Assembly: GCF_025151995.1 (NCBI RefSeq)
Contig: NZ_CP102290.1
Coordinates: forward strand, 1,922,001 to 1,986,000
Direction of reading: 5' to 3'
DNA length: 64,000 nucleotides
From: Ruminococcus gauvreauii
Lineage (GTDB): Bacteria; Bacillota; Clostridia; Lachnospirales; Lachnospiraceae
The notes beneath the pieces were generated by a model. It was not told the DNA's origin and searched no databases. It saw only the letters and a list, made by a program, of their open reading frames with translations. How positions within the stretch are numbered: the first letter of the stretch is position 1; every line of letters starts with the position of its first letter. Made by a program: the position numbers and the translations under genes. Positions 63,477 through 64,000 of this stretch are shown piece by piece.

Positions 63477-64000
63477 TCAGCTGGCGATCAGGCTGATGAT
63501 CTGTTCCATGACCGGAGTCAGAGTTCCTTTTTTCCACGCCACGATCAGCCCGGACTGGGCCTCACCCTGAAGCTCCCGCTTGTGAATATCCTCGGTTTCC
63601 CAGTCTGCACAGAGCAGGCTGGGTGCTACGTAGATACCTTTTCCCATGGAAAGGTTATAGCGGGCGGAGTCTGTGCTGCCGCAAAGGGTGGAGAGGAGAG
63701 GTGAGAACCCATATCCGTTACAGAGTGTTTCCAGATATTCATAATAGTGAGGGTAGCTCGCAGGGGAGAGCGTGATAAACGGGTAGGGCCGGCACTCTGC
63801 AAGGGAGGTCAGCGGCTTATCGAACAGCGGATGCCCGCGGGGAATAAATACTGCGTCAGGCGAGTCAAAAATTTTTTTCCAGCTGCTGATCCGGGCATCC
63901 AGATACGGGATCTCACCGGACCACGTAATGATCAGATCTACCTGCCCATCCTCCAGCGCCTGAGGCAGATGGTGCATATCTCTTCGCTCCCACTGAATAT
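63477..64000 (-). CDS. LysR family transcriptional regulator (5' end outside window)
   Basis: The minus-strand frame is open to the window edge, so the N-terminal helix-turn-helix lies beyond it. The visible 173 codons are the effector-binding domain: LEDGQVDLIITWSGEIPYLD, then DAVFIPRGHPLFDKPLTSLA and MGKGIYVAPSLLC. The domain order and length fit the C-terminal end of a LysR protein of about 300 residues. It ends 131 bases before the UROD-fold gene on the same strand, which it may control. Only the partial protein can be judged. Confidence 0.82.
   Translation of the reverse strand, partial: IQWERRDMHHLPQALEDGQVDLIITWSGEIPYLDARISSWKKIFDSPDAVFIPRGHPLFDKPLTSLAECRPYPFITLSPASYPHYYEYLETLCNGYGFSPLLSTLCGSTDSARYNLSMGKGIYVAPSLLCADWETEDIHKRELQGEAQSGLIVAWKKGTLTPVMEQIISLIAS

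Noticed and set aside
1..64000. CRISPR array, tRNA or rRNA genes, insertion sequences
   Set aside because: No regularly spaced repeats, cloverleaf with CCA-compatible acceptor, rRNA core sequences, or transposase with terminal inverted repeats were found by reading; the Rpn protein is the only mobile-element-like gene.

Overview
The window reads as a chromosomal segment of a spore-forming, low-to-moderate GC Clostridia bacterium, most like a gut Lachnospiraceae. The grounds are SpoIID and SpoIIQ homologues, a T-box leader before metG, PerR with a reverse rubrerythrin, strong AGGAGG-type ribosome binding sites, and many AraC regulators beside sugar ABC transporters. No rRNA, tRNA, CRISPR array, insertion sequence or phage structural gene was seen. 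Identifications rest on reading motifs by eye; no database search was possible.

Layout. 1-8 kb: partial MATE exporter, divergent AraC regulator, Crp/Fnr regulator, a small DUF6506-like protein, tRNA-dihydrouridine synthase, DapA, a putative GT-A glycosyltransferase, a decayed stretch with a YitT C-terminal remnant, and CorA. 8-10.6 kb: a hybrid sensor kinase split by one in-frame TAA. 10.6-16.3 kb: a divergent module of PucR regulator plus uroporphyrinogen-decarboxylase-fold (UROD) protein against an MFS and a DASS/SLC13 carrier, with two near-identical palindromes between them. 16.4-25.4 kb: a full kdp potassium operon, kdpF-A-B-C, an unidentified gene, then kdpD-E. 25.4-36.4 kb: glycerol dehydrogenase, Rpn-type nuclease, orphan prepilin, threonine aldolase, a GNAT-GrpB fusion, AzlCD, SpoIID/SpoIIQ, a GIY-YIG protein, cobalamin adenosyltransferase and D-lactate dehydrogenase.

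36.6-48.3 kb is the most distinctive part. An AraC regulator faces a ribose-type ABC transporter (two permeases, binding protein, ATPase). It is followed by two close UROD-fold paralogues, a second AraC regulator, a 47-bp leftover of a third AraC copy, and an unusual metallo-beta-lactamase-fold protein. The arrangement shows that a UROD gene plus convergent AraC unit was duplicated in tandem. With the UROD-fold genes at 12.2 kb and 62.1 kb the window holds four members of this superfamily, each next to a regulator. They could be methyltransferases or decarboxylases acting on imported substrates, but no corrinoid protein or reactivase lies in the window to support a methyltransferase system.

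48.4-64 kb: zinc-ribbon membrane protein, small unknown protein, NCS2 purine permease, Cache-PAS-GGDEF diguanylate cyclase, reverse rubrerythrin and PerR with PerR-like palindromes, T-box-metG-tatD, TetR, GH13 alpha-amylase, glycogen branching enzyme, a nitrilase-family amidase, the fourth UROD-fold gene and a partial LysR regulator.
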